This document shows positions 16,176 through 21,765 of a DNA stretch of 25,436 nt, one piece after another. Made by a program: the position numbers and the translations under genes. Each line of letters starts with the position of its first letter. Position 1 is the first letter of the stretch. The notes beneath the pieces are model-generated. The model saw only the letters and a list, made by a program, of their open reading frames with translations, ran no database searches and was not told the origin of the DNA. Origin of the DNA: Phycisphaerales bacterium UBA1161 (GTDB lineage: Bacteria; Planctomycetota; Phycisphaerae; Tepidisphaerales; Tepidisphaeraceae); the NCBI GenBank assembly GCA_002311745.1, contig DBZL01000005.1:1002-26437 (forward strand), read 5' to 3'.

Positions 16176-16284
16176 CCGCGGATGACGCGGATTTCACGGA
16201 TAAACAACCGAAGACTGGCCCATCCCCGGCGATGCAGATCTTGGTTCTTATCTCTGTTATCCGTGTCATCCGTGTAATCCGCGG
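16176..16284. repeat. Imperfect 28-bp inverted repeat of CGGAT units
   Basis: The left arm is 16176-16203 and the right arm 16257-16284. They match at 24 of 28 positions in inverted orientation and are separated by 53 bases. Each arm is itself built from repeated ACGGAT / CGCGGAT words. This looks like a dispersed chromosomal repeat rather than a terminator, as no T-run follows. It lies in the gap after the ketosynthase gene and marks the left border of the accessory region. Confidence 0.8.
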
Positions 16285-16378
16285 TGAAAAATCTCGTATG
16301 GTCTTCGGACTGGTAGTGGTAGCGTCTGGATCGGGGGGCCAATGACCTGACCCTCCCGCCCAGTCACAGATGCCTACC

Positions 16379-16504
16379 ATGTCCAAAAAGGCGAACAAGG
16401 CAAAGAAATCGAAAGCGAAGCGGAAGCCCAAGCCCGATGCCAGCCAGACGGCGCTTGCGGCTGTGGAAAAACTCATTGGGGCAAGGCTGGTGAATCCGAA
16501 GTAG
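16379..16504 (+). CDS. Lysine-rich 41-residue miniprotein
   Basis: The ATG at 16379 opens a 41-codon frame: a very basic N-terminus (MSKKANKAKKSKAKRKPKP, nine or more Lys) followed by an amphipathic helix DASQTALAAVEKLIGARL and a short VNPK end. Small proteins with this basic head and AxxxVExxxG helix recur as unnamed hypothetical proteins in bacterial accessory DNA, so I take it as plausibly real. No function is known to me. Nucleic-acid binding is a guess from the charge. It has no clear Shine-Dalgarno and overlaps the convergent membrane-protein gene by 32 bases at its 3' end. Confidence 0.5.
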   Translation: MSKKANKAKKSKAKRKPKPDASQTALAAVEKLIGARLVNPK

Positions 16505-17321
16505 GCTGCCGGTGCGGCTTCTCGCCGACGATCATCCGTATTTCTGCCATCTTCTTTTGCTGCTGTTGCTGGTCACTTCCCATTGGGACACCTCTTTTTT
16601 CGCTTTCAAAGAAGCCGACGCCCTCACAGTCGATTTTCGCAAGGCTAAACGCTGTAAGCACATCCTCAGCAGTTCGCCTCGATTCGGGATTCGCGTGCGC
16701 CCAAAAAGATATTGAAATGCCGCGATTTATAATTTCTGGAGGGGCGGACCAGAACCGGATATCCCACCCAGCGGTGCGAAACGGGAAGGTGATTAACTGT
16801 GCAAATTCTTTAGTTTCAGTAGCGCTACCCACAACCAGGACGTCCATATCGTGCTCCCGCACATGCAACGCAACATCTCGTAGCGCCGAAAGTTGCTTTT
16901 CGCTGGGTCTGCGGGGCGATAGCTCTTCTCGCAGCTTGAGATTCTCCTTGCGTAGCTCCTCGGTTGCGAGGTTGGCTTGCGCGATTTTGAGTTCTAGGGC
17001 ACCAATCTCGGCACCCTGTAGTATCGCCAACCTCCGGTTGGTTACGAGTAGCCATATCCCAAAGCCAAACTCGCCGGCTACTCCGGCAATTACTGCGTAC
17101 CGCGACATGCGGTTTACGAAGGCAGTGAAGTGCAATTCGCCAGCAATCTTGATCTGGCTTGGATCGCCCACATTCTTATCCAGATGCCCGGAAATATTGA
17201 TCCACGAATCCGTTGCAAATTCTCCGACCAATCCCAATACGACGAAGGATGCGAAGATCAATGTCACCACTTCCAGCCAAATTATTTTTCGTTCTGCGGA
17301 TTTGACTGCTTGGGATGGCAA
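16473..17321 (-). CDS. Two-helix membrane protein with coiled coil and C-terminal alpha/beta domain, unknown function
   Basis: The 282 residues show two membrane helices (about 13-35 and 74-94) around a short extracytoplasmic loop. A coiled coil (GALELKIAQANLATEELRKENLKLREEL, about 106-133) follows, then a cytoplasmic domain (about 139-268). That domain has the rhythm of an unnamed domain found in many bacterial hypothetical proteins: a buried strand DVLVVGSATETKEFA, then FRTAGWDIRFWSAP, then GISISFWAHA, and finally IRMIVGEKP. There is a QQQQQ run near residue 253. I cannot assign an activity. The start ATG at 17321 has only GGGG about 14 bases upstream. Codon use is less GC-rich than in flanking genes, in keeping with acquisition. 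Confidence 0.7.
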   Translation of the reverse strand: MPSQAVKSAERKIIWLEVVTLIFASFVVLGLVGEFATDSWINISGHLDKNVGDPSQIKIAGELHFTAFVNRMSRYAVIAGVAGEFGFGIWLLVTNRRLAILQGAEIGALELKIAQANLATEELRKENLKLREELSPRRPSEKQLSALRDVALHVREHDMDVLVVGSATETKEFAQLITFPFRTAGWDIRFWSAPPEIINRGISISFWAHANPESRRTAEDVLTAFSLAKIDCEGVGFFESEKRGVPMGSDQQQQQKKMAEIRMIVGEKPHRQPTSDSPALPQ

Positions 17322-17448
17322 GGATTATCCCCACGGGTTTTGGGAACAGATATCAGGAAACTGGTTCGCGCTGATTTGCGTGTTGTCCGCCATGATATCG
17401 TTTTTTTGTGTGATTATTTCGTTGATTCGGGAGCATCTACGCCGATAG
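17302..17448 (+). CDS. Possible 48-residue single-pass membrane protein
   Basis: A frame starting at TTG 17302 would give a polar head (TAWDGKDYPHGFWEQISGN), one strong membrane helix (WFALICVLSAMISFFCVIISLI) and a basic tail REHLRR, a typical positive-inside layout. No other gene occupies 17322-17436. Doubts are the TTG start, the lack of a ribosome-binding site and the overlap with the start of the minus-strand gene. It could also be the end of a gene cut at its 5' end. Confidence 0.3.
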   Translation: MTAWDGKDYPHGFWEQISGNWFALICVLSAMISFFCVIISLIREHLRR

Positions 17449-17616
17449 CCGGTCCAAAAATGCTACGGGCATTTCCATATCCTCTAGCTCTTTCCGGGCC
17501 GCTCGGCGTAGGCGCTGCCGTATCCAGCCGGATAAGGGCAGTCCTGCCGCTTCTGCCGCTGCCCGGAAAGCCTGCTTTTCTGAAATGATACCACTGAGGC
17601 GGAGCTGGTAGCACAA
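17437..17616 (-). pseudogene. Ribbon-helix-helix-like small protein or its remnant
   Basis: Directly after the mazF stop, in the same frame, the minus strand reads 59 codons from a TTG at 17616. The central part, EKQAFRAAAEAAGLPLSGWI then RQRLRRAARKELEDME, closely resembles the helix-turn-strand region of Arc/CopG-type proteins and plasmid relaxosome accessory proteins, where AAExAGLxLSxWIRxxL is the typical pattern. It ends MPVAFLDRLSA and stop. No ATG or GTG start and no Shine-Dalgarno is present, and the usual N-terminal beta-strand is missing or altered. I therefore call it a likely 5'-truncated gene. Its truncation point coincides with a short sequence repeated near 18490. If functional it would be a DNA-binding partner for mazF or the membrane-protein gene. 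Confidence 0.45.
17581..17595. repeat. 15-bp repeat, copy 1 (partner at 18480-18494)
   Basis: TGAAATGATACCACT here and TGAAATGATGCCACT at 18480-18494 differ at one base and lie in the same orientation. The two copies flank the mazEF pair and the transposase remnant, which is what an insertion or a recombined IS end would leave. Confidence 0.6.
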
Positions 17617-17643
17617 AATAAATCGGGCATAACCTATCCCCCC

Positions 17644-18027
17644 TTAAATTGTCGTGTCGGGATCGATAAAGGCCCGTACCCGTTCCATGATGTCGATCAG
17701 AAAATCGTCGTTATCGAGCTTGGCAACGAACGACACGCCGCGATCACGGTAGTCAAGCGACTTCACTTGGTGCGGGTAGAGCCAGCCTTCCTGCGTGAGT
17801 TTTGGCATGGGAGGCAGCTTCACCATGAGCTGCTGGCCGGCCAACCTCTGCTCCGCATGATATTTGGTCGTGCCGGGAACGACGAGGCAGAAGCCCGTGG
17901 CCTTGGCAAACCTAACCGTGCTGATGACCAGCGCAAAATGAGGACCGGTGAGCTCGTGACCGGCGGAAGGGGAGAGGTTCACATGGACGATGTCGCCGCG
18001 GTCAGGGTGGTAGCTTTGCTTGCTCAA
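17644..18027 (-). CDS. PemK/MazF-type toxin (type II toxin-antitoxin)
   Basis: This 127-residue protein belongs to the MazF/PemK endoribonuclease fold. It starts with RGDIVHVNLSPSAGHELTGPHFALVIS, matching the family pattern RGDIVWVDFxPxxGxExxGxRPALVIS, followed by the strand FCLVVPGTT. Active members cut mRNA and arrest growth when not neutralised. The catalytic set of the family is an N-terminal Arg and a Ser/Thr after the second strand, and Arg10 and a candidate TT pair (PGTT) are visible. Its ATG overlaps the antitoxin stop by four bases (18024-18027), so expression is coupled. The segment YHAEQRLAGQQLMVKLPPMPKLTQEGWLYPHQVKSLDYRDRG is longer than in E. coli MazF (111 residues). Confidence 0.88.
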   Translation of the reverse strand: MSKQSYHPDRGDIVHVNLSPSAGHELTGPHFALVISTVRFAKATGFCLVVPGTTKYHAEQRLAGQQLMVKLPPMPKLTQEGWLYPHQVKSLDYRDRGVSFVAKLDNDDFLIDIMERVRAFIDPDTTI

Positions 18028-18287
18028 ATCAGTTCCTTGCCTGCACGTTCGGGGATGAGGTCAGGCCCGCACATTTCCGGCGTCACGCCCTTCAATAGTT
18101 CCTTCTCGGTCCATTTCCTGTGCGCCTTGGCACGACGGATCGTGATCGTGTCTCCCTTAACCCGCACCTTTACCGATTCGCCCTCTTTCAGCTTGAGTTG
18201 GTCTACGCCATCCCGTGGAATGCGGACGCCCAGGCTATTTCCCCAGCGTGCGACCTTGCTGATTTTTTCAACGGTTCCAAGAGCCAT
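18024..18287 (-). CDS. AbrB/MazE-type antitoxin
   Basis: This 87-residue protein has an N-terminal SpoVT/AbrB swapped-hairpin DNA-binding domain (KVARWGNSLGVRIPRDGVDQLKLKEGESVKVRVKGDTITIRR, about 11-52). WGNSLGVRIP is the clearest MazE signature. A flexible acidic and basic tail that would wrap the toxin follows. It overlaps the toxin gene by ATGA and precedes it, as usual for mazEF. The ribosome-binding site GGAGG (18292-18296) is strong, with a short four-base spacing. It most likely binds its own promoter at 18302-18331. Confidence 0.88.
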   Translation of the reverse strand: MALGTVEKISKVARWGNSLGVRIPRDGVDQLKLKEGESVKVRVKGDTITIRRAKAHRKWTEKELLKGVTPEMCGPDLIPERAGKELI

Positions 18288-18301
18288 GACGCCTCCAGAT
18301 G

Positions 18302-18331
18302 GATATACCTAGGATACACTCTTATCGGCAA
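18302..18331 (-). promoter_or_regulatory. Promoter of the mazEF-type pair
   Basis: On the minus strand TTGCCG (18326-18331) is followed after 18 bases by TATATC (18302-18307). The symmetric CCTAGG (18308-18313) lies between, near the -10, and may be part of an antitoxin operator. Confidence 0.35.
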
Positions 18332-18392
18332 ATAGTCCAGCGCGATTTAGGCCGGACGGCCAATCCGCTTGTCCGTCGCTTTTGGCGAAAGG

Positions 18393-18487
18393 AACGCATC
18401 GAGGTCGCTGGCGGCCCAGCCGCGATGGCGGCGGGGCCAACGGAAAAGCTCTGGGAAATCGAAGATTTGATCGGATTATTGAAATGA
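18393..18487 (+). pseudogene. C-terminal remnant of an IS1-family-like transposase
   Basis: The plus strand reads KERIEVAGGPAAMAAGPTEK then LWEIEDLIGLLK and a stop at 18485-18487. The pattern TPAMAAGxTxxxWxxEDLxxLL is the well-known end of a large group of bacterial DDE transposases annotated as IS1 family. TP of the motif is degraded to PA here. Upstream, no transposase sequence is readable in any frame, so only the last 30 codons survive. The stop is followed at once by TGCCACTACC, a plausible terminal inverted repeat. Confidence 0.45.
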
Positions 18488-18630
18488 TGCCACTACCATC
18501 GAACTTAACATAACAAGGCTTATGGGACGGGGTGGGGGGCTCGCAATAAATGAATGATAGCTGCCGGCGGAAGCCCGCGGACATTCGATTGGGCTTATGC
18601 TGAGCTGAAATCCGCTGCAAAGGTGGCTGC

Positions 18631-19782
18631 TTACTCGACCGTCTCGGCTTCCCCGACTTCGCTATCGCCAATCTGCCCCTGGGGAATCTCTTCGGCCGCG
18701 CGTTCGCTGGCCAGAGCGTAGGCGACCGCCACCTCGCTCAGACGGTTGTCCATCGCCCGGCAAACCGTAGCGGGGTCGTACTGTTTCAGCGCGGCCTGCA
18801 GGTGCTCGTCGGCCGACTCCGGCAGTTCCAGATACCACGCGTCCTGCACGAAGCCGGCCAATCCCTCCGGCGTGCCGTCGTAAAGACATCGCTCCTGCAG
18901 ATTCTGCGGAATGATCTCCCGGTAGAACCCATCCGCGGGCACCACCGGCCAGCAATGCGCCGCGATCGCCCGCACCGCGAAATGGTCCATCGCCGCCGCT
19001 CGCCGCGCGCTCAAAAACACGTCCGCTTGAAACATCGCCGCCGTGTGCGCCAAATCATCCCATTCCGGCAACGTGGTGCGCGAAACGTCGGCGGACAATT
19101 CCTTGACCGGCCCCACCGTCACCAACTCGAATTTCTGGCCGCGCTGCAGCAGGTTTTGCAATCCCGCGTTGAGCAGGCGCATGTCCGCGTCGCGCGTTTC
19201 CACGAAGATCGTCTGCTGGCGGCGCTGCGCCCCGGCGGGCGCAGCCAAATCGCCCTTCGGGTGCAGGTCGATCGGCGGCGGCATCAGGCGGGATTTGGAC
19301 AGCATCTCCGGAACCGGATCGTGGCTGGACAATTCCGGATGCTGGGCGATCAGCGCCGACGCCCGCTGCCCGAAGTTTTCCATGTGAAAGTTGCTGTTGA
19401 ACCACAATTCGCTGGCCACCTGCGCCGTCGCCAAGTTGACCAAGTCCCGGCTGGTGATCCGCGACGGCGGCGGATCGGGCAACTCATTGGCGTGAAAATA
19501 AACCACCGATGGCTTTTGCGCCAGCATGGGCAGCAGGCGCACCAGGTCCGCCAGGTTCAAGGCTTCGCTGGTGAACAAAAGGTCCAGTTGCCCGACCCAG
19601 TGGCGGGCCAACTGCTCGGCGAACCACTGCGCGGCCGCCGCCAGGCGCCGGTCGATTCGCCGCGGCGGCAATTTCAGCAAGGTCCAGCGGTGCCGGCTGC
19701 GCCGGGTCAGCGTCTCCAGCATCGACTTGCGAATCCCCCCGTAGAACGGCTCCAGGGCCAGAATGTTCAATTGATCCGACAT
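18631..19782 (-). CDS. tRNA-queuosine alpha-mannosyltransferase-family glycosyltransferase (DUF3524 type)
   Basis: The 383-residue sequence matches the GTDC1/QTMAN family pattern. The N-terminus reads LNILALEPFYGGIRKS (family: ILIIEAFYGGSHK). LNLADLVRLLP (75-85), then YFHANEL (95-101; family YFHENQL) and WFNSNFHMENF (127-137; family FNSxFNMESF) follow. The C-terminal GT-B half ends with a donor-side stretch MDHFAVRAIAAHCWPVVPADGFYREIIPQ, as in the family EFFGVAMLEAVYCGCYPL. Animal members attach mannose to queuosine in tRNA(Asp), and the bacterial members have no settled target that I know of. The last 25 residues are acidic and extra. I prefer the ATG at 19782. A GTG at 19809 would add nine residues. 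Confidence 0.82.
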   Translation of the reverse strand: MSDQLNILALEPFYGGIRKSMLETLTRRSRHRWTLLKLPPRRIDRRLAAAAQWFAEQLARHWVGQLDLLFTSEALNLADLVRLLPMLAQKPSVVYFHANELPDPPPSRITSRDLVNLATAQVASELWFNSNFHMENFGQRASALIAQHPELSSHDPVPEMLSKSRLMPPPIDLHPKGDLAAPAGAQRRQQTIFVETRDADMRLLNAGLQNLLQRGQKFELVTVGPVKELSADVSRTTLPEWDDLAHTAAMFQADVFLSARRAAAMDHFAVRAIAAHCWPVVPADGFYREIIPQNLQERCLYDGTPEGLAGFVQDAWYLELPESADEHLQAALKQYDPATVCRAMDNRLSEVAVAYALASERAAEEIPQGQIGDSEVGEAETVE

Positions 19783-19886
19783 ATTTTGTAAAACATCCGC
19801 CTGGGCCACGGTGCCGCCGTCATTTTAACGCTCGAGAATGGGTTTTATTGCGTTCAGGCGGCGGCGCCCGAATTGATCCCCCTATT

Positions 19887-21218
19887 TTACCTCGAAAGCC
19901 GCTGCAGAAGATAGGTTTTTATCTGATCGGTGGAGATTCTTTCCTGGAGCATGGAATCACGGTCACGGATGGTGACGGTCTGATCCTGGGCGGTTTGGCC
20001 ATCCACGGTGATGCAGAACGGGGTGCCCTGCTCGTCCTGGCGGCGATATCGCCGCCCCACCGCCCCTTTTTCGTCGTAAAACACGGCAAGATGCTTCTGC
20101 AGGTCCTTATAGATGGCCATGGCTCGCTCGGGCATGCCGTCCTTCTTGACCAGTGGAAAGACCGCCGCCTTGACCGGGGCTAGCCGCGGATGCAGCCGCA
20201 GCACCGTCCGCAGCTCCCCCTCCACCGTCTCTTCGGCAAAACCCTCGCACAAAAAAGCCAGCATCGCTCGCGTCGCCCCAGCCGACGGCTCGATCACGTG
20301 CGGAATAAATCGCTCCTTGGTCTCGTCGTCGTAATAGCTCAAATCCTTCCCGCTGAACTGCATGTGCTGCTTCAGGTCGTAATCGCCCCGGTGGGCAATC
20401 CCCTCCAGTTCGCCCCAGCCCCAGGGAAAGTTGTATTCCACGTCGCTGGTGCCCCGCGAGTAATGCGACAGCTCCTCCTTGGTATGCTCGCGCAGGCGCA
20501 GGTTCGACCCGGCCAGCCCCAGCGTCTGATACCACGCAAACCGCTCATCCCGCCACTTGCGATACCAGTCATCGCTGGTTGAGGGCTTGCAGAAGAATTC
20601 GATCTCCATCTGCTCGAATTCCCGCGAGCGGAAAGTGAACTGCTTGGGCGTGATCTCGTTGCGAAACGCCTTGCCCATCTGCGCGATCCCAAACGGAATC
20701 TTGATCCGCGTCGAATCGCAGACGTTCTTGAAATTGACGAAAATTCCCTGGGCCGTTTCCGGCCGCAGGTAGACCATCGTGGCCTCGTCCTCGACGGGGC
20801 CGACAAACGTCTTGAACATCAGGTTGAACTTGCGGGCCTCGGTGAGCTGGCACTCCTCAAATTGCCCCGGCGCCTTGCTCGGCTTGCGCGGGCACTGGCT
20901 TTCTTCAATCTGGTCCTGGCGAAACCGCGACTTGCACGTCTTACAATCCACCAGGGGATCGGTGAAGTTGCTTTCGTGTCCGCTGGCCTGCCAGGTGGTG
21001 CGGTGCATCAGGATGGCCGCGTCCACGCCGACGATGTCATCCCGCGTGGTGACGTTGTCGAACCACCAGGCGTTTTTGACGTTCCGCAGCATTTCCGCGC
21101 CCAGCGGCCCATAGTCCCAGGTCCCGTTGAGCCCGCCGTAGATTTCCGAGCCCGGATAGATGAATCCGCGACGCTTGCAGAGGGAAACGAGTTTTTCCAT
21201 AACTTTCGCGTCGGGCAT
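19887..21218 (-). CDS. glyQS: Glycyl-tRNA synthetase, dimeric (alpha2) type
   Basis: This 443-residue class II enzyme charges tRNA(Gly). The family opening GFIYPGSEIYGGLNGTWDYGPLG (18-40) is exact. A zinc-site-like cluster Cys92, Cys95, Cys109 and Cys123 follows. Motif 2 contains FRNEITP with FRSREFEQMEIEFF (185-209), motif 3 is EPSAGATRAMLAF (310-322), and residues from about 345 on form the anticodon-binding domain (LAPVKAAVFPL). The length is slightly short of the usual 455-460. Motif 3 has AGATR where most have AGVDR. It starts 23 bases after the rpsT stop on the same strand, so the two translation genes are likely cotranscribed. Confidence 0.97.
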   Translation of the reverse strand: MPDAKVMEKLVSLCKRRGFIYPGSEIYGGLNGTWDYGPLGAEMLRNVKNAWWFDNVTTRDDIVGVDAAILMHRTTWQASGHESNFTDPLVDCKTCKSRFRQDQIEESQCPRKPSKAPGQFEECQLTEARKFNLMFKTFVGPVEDEATMVYLRPETAQGIFVNFKNVCDSTRIKIPFGIAQMGKAFRNEITPKQFTFRSREFEQMEIEFFCKPSTSDDWYRKWRDERFAWYQTLGLAGSNLRLREHTKEELSHYSRGTSDVEYNFPWGWGELEGIAHRGDYDLKQHMQFSGKDLSYYDDETKERFIPHVIEPSAGATRAMLAFLCEGFAEETVEGELRTVLRLHPRLAPVKAAVFPLVKKDGMPERAMAIYKDLQKHLAVFYDEKGAVGRRYRRQDEQGTPFCITVDGQTAQDQTVTIRDRDSMLQERISTDQIKTYLLQRLSR

Positions 21219-21241
21219 GGCTGGGTTGGTGAGGTGAGGTT

Positions 21242-21532
21242 TCAGGTTTTCGGGGCTGTTGCCGCGGCCGTGCGCGCCGCATTCAACCGCCGCGTTAATC
21301 GGCTGCGGCGGCGAGCGGCGGTGTTCTTATGAATCGTGTGCTTGGCCGCCACCTTGTCCAAGCGCGACACCGTCTTGCGCAACTCCTCCTGCGCCTTGAC
21401 CAGATCGTTGCCGGCTAGTGCCGCCAGATAGGTCCTGACCTGGTCCTTGATCGTCTGTTTGCGAGCCCGGTTTCGCGCCCGCCGCTTTAGATTTTGGCGG
21501 ATCCGCTTCTTTGCCGACAGTGAATGAGCCAT
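21242..21532 (-). CDS. rpsT: 30S ribosomal protein S20
   Basis: This 96-residue basic protein binds 16S rRNA and helps assemble the small subunit. The family N-terminus MAHSLSAKKRIRQNLKRRAR (1-20) is followed by NRARKQTIKDQVRTYLAAL. The helix KVAAKHTIHKNTAARRRSRLTRRLN is the C-terminal hallmark. A tail of about ten Ala/Thr residues exceeds the E. coli length of 87. The ATG at 21532 is backed by GGAGAA (21535-21540). The frame is open upstream to 21652, but that part is intergenic repeat sequence. Confidence 0.97.
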   Translation of the reverse strand: MAHSLSAKKRIRQNLKRRARNRARKQTIKDQVRTYLAALAGNDLVKAQEELRKTVSRLDKVAAKHTIHKNTAARRRSRLTRRLNAARTAAATAPKT

Positions 21533-21572
21533 GGTTCTCCTGCAACAAAATCTGCCAACAGCAAGAAGGCGG

Positions 21573-21600
21573 AGTCTATGGATTGGACCCCATTTGTAAA
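21573..21600 (-). promoter_or_regulatory. Probable promoter of rpsT
   Basis: On the minus strand TTTACA (21595-21600) is followed after 16 bases by TAGACT (21573-21578). The leader to the ATG at 21532 would be about 35 bases. Confidence 0.4.
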
Positions 21601-21630
21601 GAGGAGCGGGGAAAGGGGAATGGCGAAATT

Positions 21631-21712
21631 CGAATGACGAATGACGAATCAAATCCGAATGACGAAATCCGAAACGGTCGTCATTTCGTTATTCGGACTT
21701 CGGGTTTGATTC
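21631..21712. repeat. GAATGAC-type tandem repeat with inverted repeat
   Basis: CGAATGA words repeat at 21631-21663. The stretch 21646-21668 pairs with 21683-21712 as an imperfect hairpin, with a 14-base loop and a few extra bases in the right arm. The AT-rich text differs sharply from the surrounding genes. It separates rpsT from pncB and is very likely a dispersed intergenic repeat. Confidence 0.7.
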
Positions 21713-21765
21713 GGGATTCTGGTTTCGGGTTTCTGGTTTGGCCACCTCCGGCGTATAACCACGGT

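Larger units (their letters stand above)
16312..18497. mobile_element. Candidate old composite insertion bracketed by IS1-like ends
   Basis: GGTAGTGGTA (16312-16321) faces TGCCACTACC (18488-18497), matching 9 of 10 when inverted. The outside flanks TTCGGACT (16304-16311) and ATCGAACT (18498-18505) agree at 6 of 8, as a worn 8-bp target duplication would. The right end follows directly after the stop of a transposase-like remnant. Inside are short genes with lower GC than the flanks, including a toxin-antitoxin pair. A third copy of the end (15 of 16 with the right end, same orientation) lies at 17581-17596. The match lengths are short, so this is a hypothesis. Confidence 0.35.

Noticed and set aside
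17414..17614. 66-codon minus-strand frame starting at a GTG
   Set aside because: The neighbouring frame of the same strand carries the convincing ribbon-helix-helix pattern, and this one is Pro/Gly/Arg noise.
18309..18671. 120-codon minus-strand frame in front of the mazEF promoter
   Set aside because: It runs antisense through the transposase remnant and into the end of the mannosyltransferase-like gene. No family pattern.
19810..19886. Possible terminator between glyQS and the mannosyltransferase-like gene
   Set aside because: GC-rich words are present, but no clean stem followed by a T-run on either strand.
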